A DNA stretch of 64,000 nucleotides, from contig CM042151.1 of NCBI GenBank assembly GCA_023376005.1, positions 82,057,550 to 82,121,549 of the forward strand. The letters run 5' to 3'. This document shows, one piece after another, positions 23,391 to 37,140 of this stretch. The stretch's first letter is position 1. Each line of letters begins with the position of its first letter. The notes under the pieces were generated by a model. That model ran no database searches, was not told the DNA's origin, and saw nothing but the letters and a program-made list of their open reading frames with translations. Origin of the DNA: Doryteuthis pealeii (lineage: Eukaryota; Mollusca; Cephalopoda; Myopsida; Loliginidae). A program made the position numbers and the translations under genes.

Positions 23391-25059
23391 TGAACTTGTC
23401 TAAAATAGTTATAATTACACAACATATTTTTTAATCAATTATTGTACACTAATTCCTTCAATAATTGTTTTAGTTATCTTTTAAGATCGTCATCAAACAC
23501 AAAAAAATAGCACTGAATGCATCCAGCCCGTGAATCCAACTTTTGGTATTATCACGTGGTCAATTCGTAAGAAATATCCAAATCAGGGATTAATCTGAGA
23601 ATACAGAAAATAATGTGAAAATAAGTTACATGATGAATTAGAAATTATATAATATTTTATTTGGAGATTAGATTAGATTTCTCTATCGTTTTCTTGTTTT
23701 TTTAAATCTTCTTTGAATTGACAAGAAGAAGAAGAAGAGATGGTTAGAAGAAGATATGGTGAAAATAAGAAGAACACACGGTGAAAGGAAGAAGAAGAAA
23801 TGGTGAGAAGAAGAAGAAGAAACTATGGTGGAAAGAAGAATCTATGGTGAAGATAAGAAGAAGAATAAGGCCTGGTGAAAGGAAGAAGACGCAGGAGAAG
23901 AAGAAGAAGACATGGTGAAAGGAAGAGGAGATGGTGAGAAGAAGAAAGAAGAAGAAGAAGAATAAAAAGAAGAAGAATTTAGAGATGCATAAAGAAAAGA
24001 AAGAACGAAATGAAAAATAAACGTTTGAAGGTGAATTTTATGTTTTTTCACGCGATTTTTATTAAAAGGGGCGAAAATTAAAATTACATGTTATTTTTAA
24101 AATGGACGAAAATTAAAATCATATGAATAATACTTGAATGGATTTTTATTACCAGAAAAAAGATTAAGATTACATAAATCATAGTAAAAAAAAAAAAAGA
24201 CTAAATACAAAGGATACATTAATGAAGGATGAAAATCAAAATTATGGGCAATAGAAATTCTAATAAGTAAAATCGACGAAAATGATTAAAACCAGAATTT
24301 TTAAACCGGGTACGCAAATTAAATTACGTTTGAGATATTTTTGTTAAATTTAAAAAATAATTTTAATCGGATATTTAAAAATTATTCACAGAATTTTTTA
24401 CACTTTAAATAAAAATTAAAATCCCATTATTTTTTTAAATTTCTATTTTTAATGACATTGCAACATTCGTAGTTTATTTAATGCCAAAGCTATCCTTGTA
24501 GAAGAACAGTAGTGGTATAGATAATGGATAAGGTTGTTTACAGATTTAACGAGAGTATTTGTTCAAAATAACGTCACTGGAGTTTGAACTCGTCTATAAC
24601 TTTGTCACAGTCCATCAAGTTAGCAACAACACCTCAAGGCCTACCCCTAAAATTACATGAATTATCATGAAAAAGTAAAATATAAAGGATAAATATATGA
24701 AAAATGAAAATAAAAACCGTTTTTAGTAAAAAGAAATCAAGAAAATATTTACAAGAAAAAAAAACAAAATATAGCGTAAGAAGACTTTTCAGAAGCGCCG
24801 AAATATGACACAAAAATATATTATCTTCAGATATTACTCATAGCAAAAAGAAATATAAATTTTGATTGTCTGTATAATTCTTTATTTCCATAAAGTGGTT
24901 TTATCACTGGACTCACGGGACTTGTTTATTTCGTTTATCTAAACTTTCGTGTATCATTCGGATTTCGGTTATCGTTTAGATTATTCAATGTGTTTCAGTG
25001 GAAATACTTATAGAAGTAAAGATGAACACATATTTATATTGCCAAAACACCATATAATT
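23391..25059 (-). other. 3' flank of Z3
   Basis: Homologous to the 3' flanks of Z1 and Z2, with the landmark ttttagttatcttttaagat near 23468. Interrupted by a unit-specific polypurine tract. An old SINE-like remnant is at about 24500-24650. No gene supported. Confidence 0.6.
23723..24010 (+). repeat. GAA-rich polypurine tract (minisatellite-like)
   Basis: Nearly 290 bases of mostly A and G, made of repeats of a gaagaagaa core interrupted by atggtgaaa or atggtgaga. Not present at the matching place in the other units. The Ser/Phe-rich minus-strand frame through it is not a gene. Confidence 0.85.
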
Positions 25060-26893
25060 GTTCAAACAATAGAATTACCTCTAATACTTTATCTCCAATT
25101 GGAACGTTTCTTTCTAATCCTCTAGAAGCATTTGAAGAAAAGAAAAACCTTTTCCATTCTGTGTTGACGAAACTATACAGCGTTGGTCGTAAGTATTTTC
25201 TAAGAGACTGACATTTTGTATTTGTGAATTCATGTCTGTATTATCAAGTATTGGTCTAGTGTTTTCATTTGGTAAAGTTCTTTTATAGTAACCGATTGCT
25301 GATGTATAAAATGAGGATTATTACGTATCTCGAAGGATGTATCGAATTCTAATGGTAACTTTGAGATATAATCGGAGCTGATTTGCGTCTCTTCAGTAAC
25401 TTTGATATTGAAGAATCTTCTGTAATGTTCCTGTCTGGAAAACTTACACTTTTGGATGGATGTTGTATTGATCTGTTCAGAATTGATATTCCTGTGTTAG
25501 GCATTGGTATGTGCAAGTTTTGTCCATTTTTTGTATTAAAGCTAAAAGGGTTTGAGTCTTGCCTCTCATTTAACGTTTGAATATTTTCGCCGCCTTGTAT
25601 TTTTACGTTTATGTCAAGAGGTGAAATAGTTGGCTGAATATTCCGTAAAATAAACTGGTGTGGCAAGGTAGCTTTGTCCATTGAATTAAATCGGGTCGAT
25701 AAGTTTAAATAATTAGAAACATTTTCATTGGTTATTTCATCTTGAAATGAATGTATCGATGTTGATGATTGAATATTGGAAGATGATTGTTTTGAATGAT
25801 TGGCCTCATCTCCCAAATGAATTTCTCGATGGTATGACATCTGATTATTCATTGGAAATTCGTTATGATATAGTTGGTATGGATATCGATTCGCAAGTTC
25901 AATTGTGCTCATATTTGTTGCTGGATATTTGACAGATGAAATTCTGTATGTGTGCATGTATGATATTGTAAATGGTCAGCCCATCTAAGTCTTTGTTGCA
26001 TTTATCACATTTGAAGGGTCTCTCTCCTATATGTGTGCGTTGATGTCGTATCAAAGTGTCTTTCCGAGAAAAACTTTCGTTACATATTTCGCATGTAAAA
26101 TTTCTCTCTCTTGTATGAGTGCGTTTATGAGTTATCAATTGGGATTTACGAGCAAAACTTTCGTCACATATTTCACATGTAAATGGTTTCTCTCCTATAT
26201 GTATGAGTTTATGCCTTGTCAAAGTGCGTTGCCGAGCAAAACTTTCGTCACATATTTCACATGTAAATGGTCTCTCTCTTGTATGTGTGCGTTGATGGTC
26301 TTTCAAATGGGATTTGCGAAAAAAACTTTTATCACATATTTCACATGTAAATCGTTTCTCTCCTGTATGTGTGCGTTGATGTTCTTTCAAATGGAATTTG
26401 CGAGAAAAACTTTTATCACATATTTCACATGTAAATGGTCTCTCTCCTGTATGTGTACGTTGATGATCTTTCAAATAGGATTTACGAGCAAAACTTTCGT
26501 TACATATTTCACATGTAAATGGTTTCTCTCCTGTATGTGTGAGTTGATGCCTTGTCAAAGTGCCTTGCTGAGCAAAACTTTCGCCACATATTCACATTTA
26601 AATCGTCTCTCTCCTGTATGTGCGAGTTGATGCCTTGTCATAGAGCTTTGATGAGAAAAAATTGCGTCACATATGTTACATGTAAATGGTCTCTCTTTTT
26701 TATGTGTGTGTTGATGTTCTTTCAAATAGCGAGCATTTTTAAATTCCATGTTGCATTTATCACATTTGAAGATATTCTCTTCTGTGTGTGTGCGCATATG
26801 AACTCTTAAATCATATTTCGATCCTAGAACATTCTTACATATACTGCATTCAACTTCCATCTCTTCAATAGGATCTCGTATATGAATGTTCAT
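25060..26893 (-). pseudogene. Z3: eleven-finger C2H2 gene with several one-base frameshifts
   Basis: The start ATG (26893) and first residues match Z6/Z7 (MNIHIRDPI). Eleven finger repeats follow, mostly of the CEICDESF type with HTGE(R/K)PF linkers. Compared with the paralogues, single bases are missing near 26590 (finger 4), near 25987 (finger 11), near 25923 (start of the tail) and near 25400 (tail). The C-terminus near 25060 has lost the IPWIE motif. The tail is of the Z5/Z8 kind, not the Z6/Z7 kind, although the fingers are of the Z6/Z7 kind, so Z3 is chimeric. All frameshifts being single-base deletions leaves open that some are sequencing errors; if so this would be the longest finger array in the window. 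Confidence 0.8.
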
Positions 26894-27011
26894 TTTTTTA
26901 TTTAAAAATATGTAAAACTCAAAAACTCATCGCATTTGATCATTTACATTTGTAATATCCAAGATCATTTACAATAAACGACAGCTGAGAATTTCCTCGG
27001 TGATGAATCTG
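26894..27011 (-). other. Z3 5' untranslated exon part and splice acceptor
   Basis: The minus strand reads gtttgtttaattacag then attcatcaccgagg; exon start inferred at 27008. Matches the Z6 and Z7 acceptors. Confidence 0.6.
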
Positions 27012-30000
27012 TAATTAAACAAACAACAACATTAAAAATTAGATAAATTTATTATTTCGTTAAATTAGTGTTACAAAAATGAATTTTCTTTCGAATTTAA
27101 ACGCCATAAAATTAGTGGGTATTAGTTCGAAATCAACACCAGTTAAGATGGTAACCTGAACGTTGGAATGAAAATGTTTTAAATATATATTAAAAAAAAA
27201 GTCAAAAACGCACTCTTAAAAATAGAATGGAAACCGTAAGTACGGATGCATCATCTAAATTAAAATTATAAAATAATAACTTGAGACAAAAAAACAACAA
27301 CAACCCCTCCCCCAAAAAACATGTCCATTATTAACATTTTGTTTGTTTTCTTTTTTTTTTTTTTTTGTTTTTTGTTGTTTATTTTTGCTATTTTTGCCCT
27401 TGATATCGAATGTGATTAAGAGTTAAAGCTTTTGTTTGATAGAATATATTTTTAATGCTAAAAATGATGATATACTTTTTATGCTAAAAATGATGATGGA
27501 TTTTTTATGTTAAAAATGAAGATGTATTCTTATGTTAAAAATCTTGAAGTATTTTTATGTTAAAAATGAGGATATATTTTAATGTTAAAAACCTGCGTAA
27601 TAATCGACAGCCGTACAGATTTAAGTCTTTTAAATATGGAAAGTAATTAAGAATCAGTTATTCCTTTTCGCTTTTGAAAATCTTAGAATGAGAGAAATGT
27701 TTGTGTTCAATAATGATTCTGATAATTTGGCACAGTAAAGAATAAGTAGCCCCAAAGAATATATCAAATTATATCGTGACCCCCCAGTCCTGAATCCATA
27801 CTTTCATATCTGGAATATACATATAATATAATTTAATCGGTCTTGCTGATTGAAATATGTTGGGTATTAGAGCTAAATTGAATATGTTTTCATAATTGCT
27901 AAGATATACTCCAACAGTACCTATATATATATATATCAACAATCGGACAGATGGATGTATTTTAGATATATAAAATGATTATGAATGTTTCCTTTTGGTT
28001 TTAAATAATGAATAATTTTAGAATCAGAGGAGGCATTTGTGCTCAGTAATGATTATGATAACTTCGCGTAATAAAGAATGCTAACACCAAATAATATATC
28101 AAATGATATCGTAACCTTCAACCCTGAATCCATGCTTCCCCCCTTTATACATATGATATCATCTAATGTAATCGGTCTTAATAATTGACCTTGTCTCCCC
28201 TCATGAAAGAATATTACTCCAAATGAGGAAGATATTATGTTTATAAGGTAAATTGCATGTTTTCTTAAAATTGCTAAAATATACTCAAACTGTAATAATA
28301 AAAAAAAAATCCGACCCAAAATGTTAAAAAGGTTTGAAAGGACACGCTAGTTTTTACGTATATAAGTTAACTCTGAATCCATACTTATATCCCTTTTGTG
28401 ACCCACTACAAAAAGGAATACAAGAAAACATTTCCCTCTACATATAATATTATCTAAAGAAACCGGTCATAACGATAGACGTCATCACCCCACCGAATTA
28501 AAATCTAAAAATCTCACTCCAAATGTGAAGGAGATATTACGTATGTAAGCTAACCCTAAATCCATACTCCCCCCCTTTTTTTTTGTCCCTACTGTGGTAG
28601 CTCGCCAAAAAAGAAGAAACCCCGATTCTTGTTAGATGAGCAAGTAATAAAACATTTTGTATAACCAGTTCCCTTGTCATTCTTTTATGATATTATATCG
28701 TAACTTTAGTGGTCTCTGACGTATATGATAAGTTGGCACACTAAAGAAAGTGAGAACGAGGCACCTATCAAATGATATAATAACCTTCAATTAAATACGT
28801 TTTCTTAAGAGTGCTAAGATAACCACCCGACTCTAAGAAATTTAAACAAGAATAAACTTCCATAAAAAATCTTTGTCTTCGTTACATGATTATTTAAAAC
28901 TAAATAAAGTTTTATATAAAGTTTTACTGAAAAGATATTTATCCTAATTTTTGATTCAATTGCTAAATTACCTTTTAATCATTTTTTTCTGCCTTAGAAA
29001 ATATTACCATGTATAATATTTCTTTACTCTCTTTTCATCTGAAAATTACGTTACGCACGGATTCTTGTAATAGGAATATTAAGTTAAATATTTAACACAA
29101 CATTTTCTATAATTAACATTTTAGAAACTTTTCATATTTTAATTAAAAATAATCGTTTGATTTTTATTAGAGGGCCGGACTGACGATGATCCAAATTCAA
29201 TCAACACTAATTCAGTTTAAAATATGTTCCGACACAAGGAAAAAAGTTAATTATTTCTTTTTATTAAAATATCTTTAGGCGTGTTAGTTTATTGTCTTTT
29301 GGGAGAGAACATTTATTATTTACTGTTTGCTGAAAACAATCATTTGCGAATTAAAAAAATATTTTAGTTTAAGTTTTAAAGGAACAAAACGTATTTACAG
29401 CATAATTAAATTAATATTTTAAGCTTAGAAAAAAATGTGAAAAATTTCTGTCAAATAGAAACCTGAACACTATATGATGACATTTATTTAACTAAAAATT
29501 ATATTCTATCTAAGAATTAAAAAATTACATCAACTGATTTTATCAGAAGGACGAAGTAACTAAAAAGATTAATATTTCTCTTTGTATCGATGTTAGAATG
29601 AGAACATTTTCCCTACACCGTTTTGATGAAAAGGTTTGTCCAACATTTCCAGGAAGTGATTTACTACGAGAGACACATGTAAATGTAAGGAAGTTAAGAA
29701 AGAAGTGGACACGAGTCGGAATAAATCAATGAATGGAACGAATTGAAACAATCAAATATTATAGTGAACTAACTTATTGATTACGGGTAAAAAAATGTTA
29801 TTCTTTTCTTTCCAATAAAACTTGCATTTCACATTGTTCAGTAAATAAAAGATATTTTACAAATATTTAACATACCAAGCAAATTATAACGCATAAAAAT
29901 TATTAACATAAAAAAGATATGAACGTTAATTTCAACAGAAATTTTAAAAAGCGAAATCCCCCTCAAAAATATTACGCAGAATTAAAAAAAGTTTTGTAGA

Positions 30001-30938
30001 AAATGGTTTGAAAACAAATTATGATATATTTAACGTTCTCTATTAACAACTTTACAAAAGTATAATAGAATAAATAATTCCTTTGTTAGTTTCTACGTAG
30101 TAAAACAAGGATAAAATTCCTCATAATATTATTTAAATTTTGGATATATGATATTAAGAAAAAAGTCTTCTTTATTATCGAGAACATTTACATGTAAATA
30201 TCTTTTTATTTTAATGTTTGAGGGTCACTGATATTAATAATATTTTATTGTTTTATTAATTTAACTCATCCATGAATAAAACATGATCAAACTATAAAAA
30301 CACCATTTTTTTCTACAGACAATTTAATTAAGTGTTGTAGATTTCAAAAACGTTGAATCTAATGAAATTATTCATTTCAGTTAAGAAAATATTTCAAGAA
30401 ATTTAACTCATCTATTTAAAATCGGAAACTTTCATTCAAGTTCTTCCTAAAAATAAAAATAGAACTTTCAGGATATACAGTCATTCATTCCAAAAGAACA
30501 TACGGTAGAATAAAAACTTTACAAAATTATTTTATCATATCAAATTGAAATAAACCGGAATTATAAACATGTTATATTTAAATTGTCAAACACCGAACGA
30601 GGTGCAATACAAAATTTCATTCAAATTCGTTTTGAAAATAAATATAAAACTTTATATCTTAAAGTCATTCTTTCCAAATGAACAGACGGTAGAACTAATA
30701 CTTTGTAAAATTGATAAAATCTTATCAAACTGAAATTAACACTAACATAATTATAACATGGAGTATTTAAACCGTCAATTGCTTAATCAACTGTAATATA
30801 AAATACTTTGTAGACATGGAAATTAAAATTAAACTGTGTGCTACTTAACTAATATTCTTACATTCTTAATATAACAAATAAAAAAAATAAAAATCCAACT
30901 TCAAATAAATATGAATAGATGAATTAAATAGAACTCAC
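27012..30938 (-). other. Inferred intron 1 of Z3, repeat-rich
   Basis: About 3.9 kb of unit spacer, with a 25-bp minisatellite (27443-27590) and blocks shared with all other units. The part from about 27940 onward belongs to the A1 segmental duplication. Short frames are AT-rich chance frames. Confidence 0.55.
27443..27590. repeat. 25-26-bp minisatellite in the Z3 intron
   Basis: Five consecutive units of the form gttaaaaatgatgatatatttttat, 25-26 bases each with substitutions. The Z7 intron has about four units (57257-57380); the Z2 intron has a single unit (about 16825). Confidence 0.85.
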
Positions 30939-31030
30939 CCTTTTCTGGTCACTCAGATAATAATTAAATTCAGAGAATGGATCAATTTGATATAATTCTG
31001 AAATATTTGATAGTTAAATAAAACACAGAA
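30939..31030 (-). other. Inferred non-coding exon 1 of Z3
   Basis: The minus strand ends gtgaccagaaaagg followed by gtgagt (30933-30938). Copies with the same donor lie at 37654-37659 (B) and 44329-44334 (A2) but have no zinc-finger exon at the right distance downstream, so those are orphan first exons. Confidence 0.5.
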
Positions 31031-31589
31031 TATTACACTGTCAAAATGTTAAGGGGGGGGGGTAAATTGCTTTCCGAGATATTATTGAAGTCCTACGTTT
31101 ATTATTTGTTATATATATTACTACGAAAACGAATTCCCTGAAACGGAAGAAAAATTACAAATATCTGGTAAACCAGGGTACGTGAGTTCGTTTCTTAGTC
31201 TTTCTTTTTAATAATGTCCAAACATTAAGAATATTCAGAAGATTAAAAAATATTGATGAACACAATTTATAGAATATTTCATGAAGTTAAAAAAAGACTT
31301 TCGAGATGTTTTACATGAAAATATTTTGACTTTTTTGTTATAGACATTTCTTCAGATGTTTAAGTTGATTGCTTTTTCTGGTGGTGGTTCTTATAAAAGA
31401 TTTATTTATTTTCTGCGGAAAACGGTTATTACCGAATTTTAAATGAAAAAAAAAACCGGACTCACATTGTAATTAAAATAATTTTTAAGCTTAGAATAAA
31501 TTTAAATAATTTGTCATGTAGAAAATGAACACTTTATGATAACATTTATTTGACTCAGAATAGATTAGGTATACCCAATTTGTCGAAAA

Positions 31590-32345
31590 ATCCATGTTTT
31601 TACAAAATAAATTCACTCCCCACCCCTCCCCGTTTGAAACCCTTTCTACCAAAAGTCAGGGAATTATCCGATTTTAATAAAATTTTCAGTGTTGATTTAG
31701 CAATGAATGAATTTTATAATGCATCAGTTATTTTATTTAAGAACTTTCTGATTTTTTTCAGGTCACTTAACTTTGCCCCCCCTTATTTTGGGACGCAAAT
31801 TATCGGTAGGGTTATATTTGATTGATATTTTTTCTGCATTAATAAAAATACAAAATATCGAAGATGTGAATAGAAGAAAAAAGATTTTTGAAGGAATCTG
31901 TTTTTGTAATAAATAAGTAACGAAAATCGGAAAATAAAAACTAAAACATAATATTTGGAATTTTTTTTTTTACTCATTTTGATAATTATTTAATTGGCTA
32001 TTATCTTATAAAATAAAAAATATGCATCAATATTTGTTCCGTTTAAAAGGGGGGCGCTAGATTTCCAATACAGTTTTCGACCAAAAAATATGGGTGATTG
32101 TAAAATAGTTATTAAAAATATTTTTTAAAATCTAATAATGTGACATTTTAAACTTAACATCACGCTACTCATATTTTAAATGGATTTTATATATTAATAT
32201 ATCATAGCAGAAATACCTAATTAAAGTTTTGAAATAAAGTATCTGATGCGTTATAAAATTCATTCATTGATAAATGAATACTGAAAATTTCATTAAAATC
32301 AAATAATTCCCTGGTTTTTTATAATTTTTTTTTCAATCGAGAATG
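31590..32345. mobile_element. Fold-back element with inverted arms
   Basis: The arm at about 31658-31750 (cagggaattatccgatttta onward) is inverted at about 32220-32315. The G-rich block aaaaggggggcgctagattt lies near the right arm. Segmental copies are at about 38320-39050 and 44990-45760. Same family as 9690-11110. The 91-residue plus-strand frame inside it is a by-product. Confidence 0.6.
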
Positions 32346-32404
32346 TTAAATTTATTTTGTAAACACGGATTTTACACCATATTTAAAGAGCATTTACGGT
32401 CATA

Positions 32405-32650
32405 AAAAGTAAAGTCAAGACGTCGGGTGGCCTAAAGTCGGTATCAGCCAGACATCGAAGGATTCTATCCCCTTTTAACTAGCGTTAGACCCAGGATATT
32501 GTTTTGTAGCGTCTGAGGCATTGCGCCATGCCTACCCTTAGCTCCTCACTTTACCGCACAGATCCCTGTGCTACTAATATGATGGATTGGCGAGGGCCGG
32601 TATCGAACCAGGAACCTTGAAGTTCCCAGTCGAACAACGAACTGACCGAA
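32405..32650 (-). mobile_element. tRNA-derived SINE, A1 copy
   Basis: A GC-richer block. On the minus strand tcggtcagttcgttg (A-box region) is followed by ggttcgatacc (B box, complement of 32599-32609). Beyond the tRNA-like head lies a body of about 170 bases ending near an aagtaaagtc-type motif at about 32408-32416. Segmental copies: 39130-39360 and 45820-46060. Confidence 0.7.
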
Positions 32651-35635
32651 AAAATCGTATTAAATGTATTAAAAATAAATTACATGTGTAATATTATCTT
32701 TTTTTTATTTTTTTATAATTTTTTTACTGATGCTCATTATGTTATTACTTTTCGACTTAGACAAAAATTTGACCTTAAATAATCAATTTAATTAATTTTA
32801 AGTCGTTTTTAAAATTAAAAGCAGTCGAATTTTTGGGTATCCCTAGAATTGATATTAGATTTAATAAATAAAAATTCCATCAATTGATTCTGCCAGAGGT
32901 TTAGTGTGCGAGACAAGAAAATGATATTATAAATAATTAAAAAGATAAGATTTCTCTTGTGTGGATGGTAGAATAGGAAAGATCTAACTAAATGGTTTTA
33001 ATAAAATGATTTGTTTGACATTTTCAGAAATTTATCTACAAGAGACACATGAAAAAGAGACGAAATGTACAACGATCAAATCAACTAAAAAGTGTGGAAA
33101 TAATAGAAGCATTTATATATTATAGTGAACTAATTTTAAGGACCACTGTTCAAAAGTGTTTTGCTTTTTGTGTTACATAATCTATGCATAGATTATTGTC
33201 AACCCCCTGTATTTCTGAAGGGATGGCCCCTATTCATGAGTCACGTGGGACCTGGTTGGCTCTCAGTTTCAGCTTGGACGTCAGGCAGAGAAGATATAAC
33301 TGCCCTAGCTAGGACTCACCTGCATTCACGTGCTATGCTAGTTAGATGAATATGTTTAGTTAAGTAAATAAAGGTTTGAATAAATAATATGGTTTTGTGG
33401 TTGATGAATGTCTTGGCAACAAGACTGACCTAGAAGAAGAAATGAATCAAGGATGACCAACCACCAAGACGAAGTCTAGACGCTAGAAGATGAACGTAAG
33501 ATACCAAAAAAGAAAGGGTATACAACATTTGGCTTTGATAGCTACGTATATTTCTAGAAATAATTTTTGCCACTGTTAACTAAAAATACTTTCTGCTTTT
33601 CTTATGACGTTTTAATAACAAAAATATTTATTTCAGAGTAAAAATTATTTTGTAAATATATTTCCTTATCATATTATAACGCATACAAATTATTAACTTA
33701 CAAAAAATGTTATAAACGTTATTTTTGACAGTCATTATGAAAGCAAATGACATTTACCTCCTCTAATGGATTACGTAGCTTTTTAAAAGTGTTTTTAAAC
33801 TATAAATTGGATTTGAAAAGTAATTATTTACAATTTTGTTATTTTGTATTAACAACTTTACAGAAATATGATTGAATAGTTTCATAGTTAGTTTCTAGTT
33901 AGAAAAAAGGGAGACAATCCATAATAATATTATTTAAATCGTCAATATATAATATTGAGAAAAAGTTTATCTTCTTACCGATGACATTTAACTCGTAAAT
34001 ATATTTTTATTTTAATGTTTGACAGTTACTAATCATGTGTTACTAATATTAATGAGGATTTTATTGGTTTTTATTCATTTAACTCATCCGTGTATAAACA
34101 ATGGTCGAAATACCATGAATCATAAATTTGAATCTAAGATTTGGTAATATCCCATGGTCTGTTCCTAAGATTTATCCATCACGCGAATCTAAGTTTTGGT
34201 CTTATCACAAGGTCAGTACTTAATAAATATCCAAATTATGGATTAATTTGAAGAAGCTGAAAATGTGAAAATACGTTACACGATAAATTATAAATTTGAA
34301 ATTATTTTATTTGAAAATTAGATTAAATTTCTGTATGATTTTCTCCATTTTTGTTCTTCTTTACTCTGTCATTACGTTTAAAATTCGGTTAAGTTTTTTT
34401 ATTAAATTGCACAAAAGCATGAAAGAAAGGAATGAAATAGAAACGTTTGTGTGTGAATTTTAAGACAAACGTATTTTCAAGCGAGATTTTTATTAAAGAA
34501 AAAAAGTTAAAATACATGAATCATAGTAAAATGACAAATTACAGAGGATACATTTGTGAAGGATGAAAATCACAATCATGGGCAACAGAAATTTTAATAA
34601 AAAGGAAATACGACAAAAATTATTAAAACGGAAATTCTTAAACCGGCTATGCAAATTTTATTAAATGACATTGCAACATTCGTAGATTATTTAATACCAA
34701 GAAGCTATCCTTTTAGAACAACAGTAATGGTACTCTTTAACCCATAGATGGTGGTTGACGGGGTTCACAGATTTCCCGAGAGTATTTGTCCGAAAGTGAA
34801 CAAAATAACGCGACTGGACTTTGAATTCACTTATTACCTTGTCATAGTCTACCAAGTTAGCAACTATGTGAGGTGGACTACCACTAGAATTACAGGAATT
34901 ATACTAAAAATGTAAAATACATTTGTAAAACATGAAAATAAAAAAAAAAATTTTGATAAAAAGAAATCAAGAAAATATTTACAAAAATATCAAAATTTAG
35001 GGCAAGAAAACTTTTGAGAAGCGCCGATATATGATACAAACATATATTATTTTCAGATTTTACTTATAACAAATAGAAATATATAAGTTTTGATTGTCTG
35101 TACAATTCTTTATTTGTATAAAGTGGTTATCACTGGCTTCTTGGGATTTGTATTTTCTTTATCTATAAGATTTGTATTCATTGAGTAGTTTTGGTCATTT
35201 GTTTTATATGGAAGTAATGTTTCATCATTTCGTTTATCGTTTGGATTATTTGATCTGTTTCAGTGGAAATACTTCCATAATTCAAGATACACAGATGAAC
35301 GAAATATAACACAAAAATATATTATCTTCAGATATTACTTGTAAAAATAGGAATATATGTTTCAATTGTCTGTATAGTTCTTTATTTTTATAAAGTGGTG
35401 TTATGAGTTTTGATTGTCAGTATAATTCTTTATTTGCATAAAATGATGTTATCACTGGCCTCTTGAGACTTGTATTTCTTTATCAATTACATTTGTATTC
35501 GTCGAGTTGTTTTGTTCGTTTATTCTATATTGAAGTAATGTTTCATCATTTCGTCTATCATATGGATTATTCGATCTGTTCGGTTGAAATACTTCCATAA
35601 TTTAAGATAAACAAATCTTTATATAGCCAAAAACC
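32651..35635. other. Spacer and 3' flank leading to Z4
   Basis: Unit spacer with the LTR-like relic, then from about 34130 the 3'-flank block shared by all zinc-finger loci. The flank contains its own short duplication (agttttgattgtc-type sequence at about 35075 and 35405). No coding gene. Confidence 0.5.
33171..33421 (+). mobile_element. Probable solo LTR / LTR fragment, A1 copy
   Basis: A GC-richer 251-bp block begins TGTTAC and ends GCAACA, the short inverted ends of an LTR. It contains a TATA-like gatataactgcc and AATAAA signals (about 33366-33386). No flanking target duplication and no pol sequence were found beside it. Copies in B (39877-40124) and A2 (46468-46717) come from the segmental duplication and are not the partner LTR of one element. 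Confidence 0.45.
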
Positions 35636-36775
<1,140 letters not shown>

Positions 36776-37140
36776 TTACAAAAATCGAAATGTGAAAAAA
36801 TATTTGAGAAGCACCGAACGATGATACAAAAAATATATTCTCTTTAGATTTTATTCTTAGCAAATAGGAATATGTATGTTTCCCATTGTCCGTATAATTT
36901 TTATCTAAATATCATCATTGGCCTCATGGGATATATATTTCATAATTTAGATTTGTATTCATCAAATAGTTTGGTCGTTTATTCTATATTGAAGTGATAT
37001 TTCTATATTTGTTTATCATTTGGATTATTCGATTTGTTTCAGTGAAATACTTCCACAATTTAATATGAACATTTCTTTATATTTCCAAAAACACTATAAT
37101 GGTTCAATCCATGGAATTGCGTCCAATACATATCTTCAAT
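36776..37140 (-). other. Truncated 3' flank of a Z6-like gene
   Basis: Matches 50042-50410, the 3' flank and last codons of Z6, then is cut at 37140 where copy B begins. So A1 once had, or its template had, a Z6-like neighbour that is missing here. Confidence 0.7.

Noticed and set aside
23842..24051. Ser/Phe-rich 69-residue minus-strand frame
   Set aside because: Complement of the GAA-rich tract.
26031..26630. 199-residue plus-strand open frame with repeated FVTYFTCKWSLSCMC-type units
   Set aside because: Antisense of the Z3 finger array; the 28-residue period comes from the fingers.
27443..27590. CRISPR-like regular repeats
   Set aside because: Units are contiguous without spacers; a minisatellite in an animal intron.
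28053..28319. 88-residue frame, repeated at 41540-41740
   Set aside because: AT-rich spacer; the copies at 57890 and 18470 are broken by frameshifts, so there is no sign of coding constraint.
31550..31825. 91-residue plus-strand frame, repeated at 45007-45255
   Set aside because: Lies within the fold-back element; its repetition comes from the segmental duplication and it is broken in copy B.
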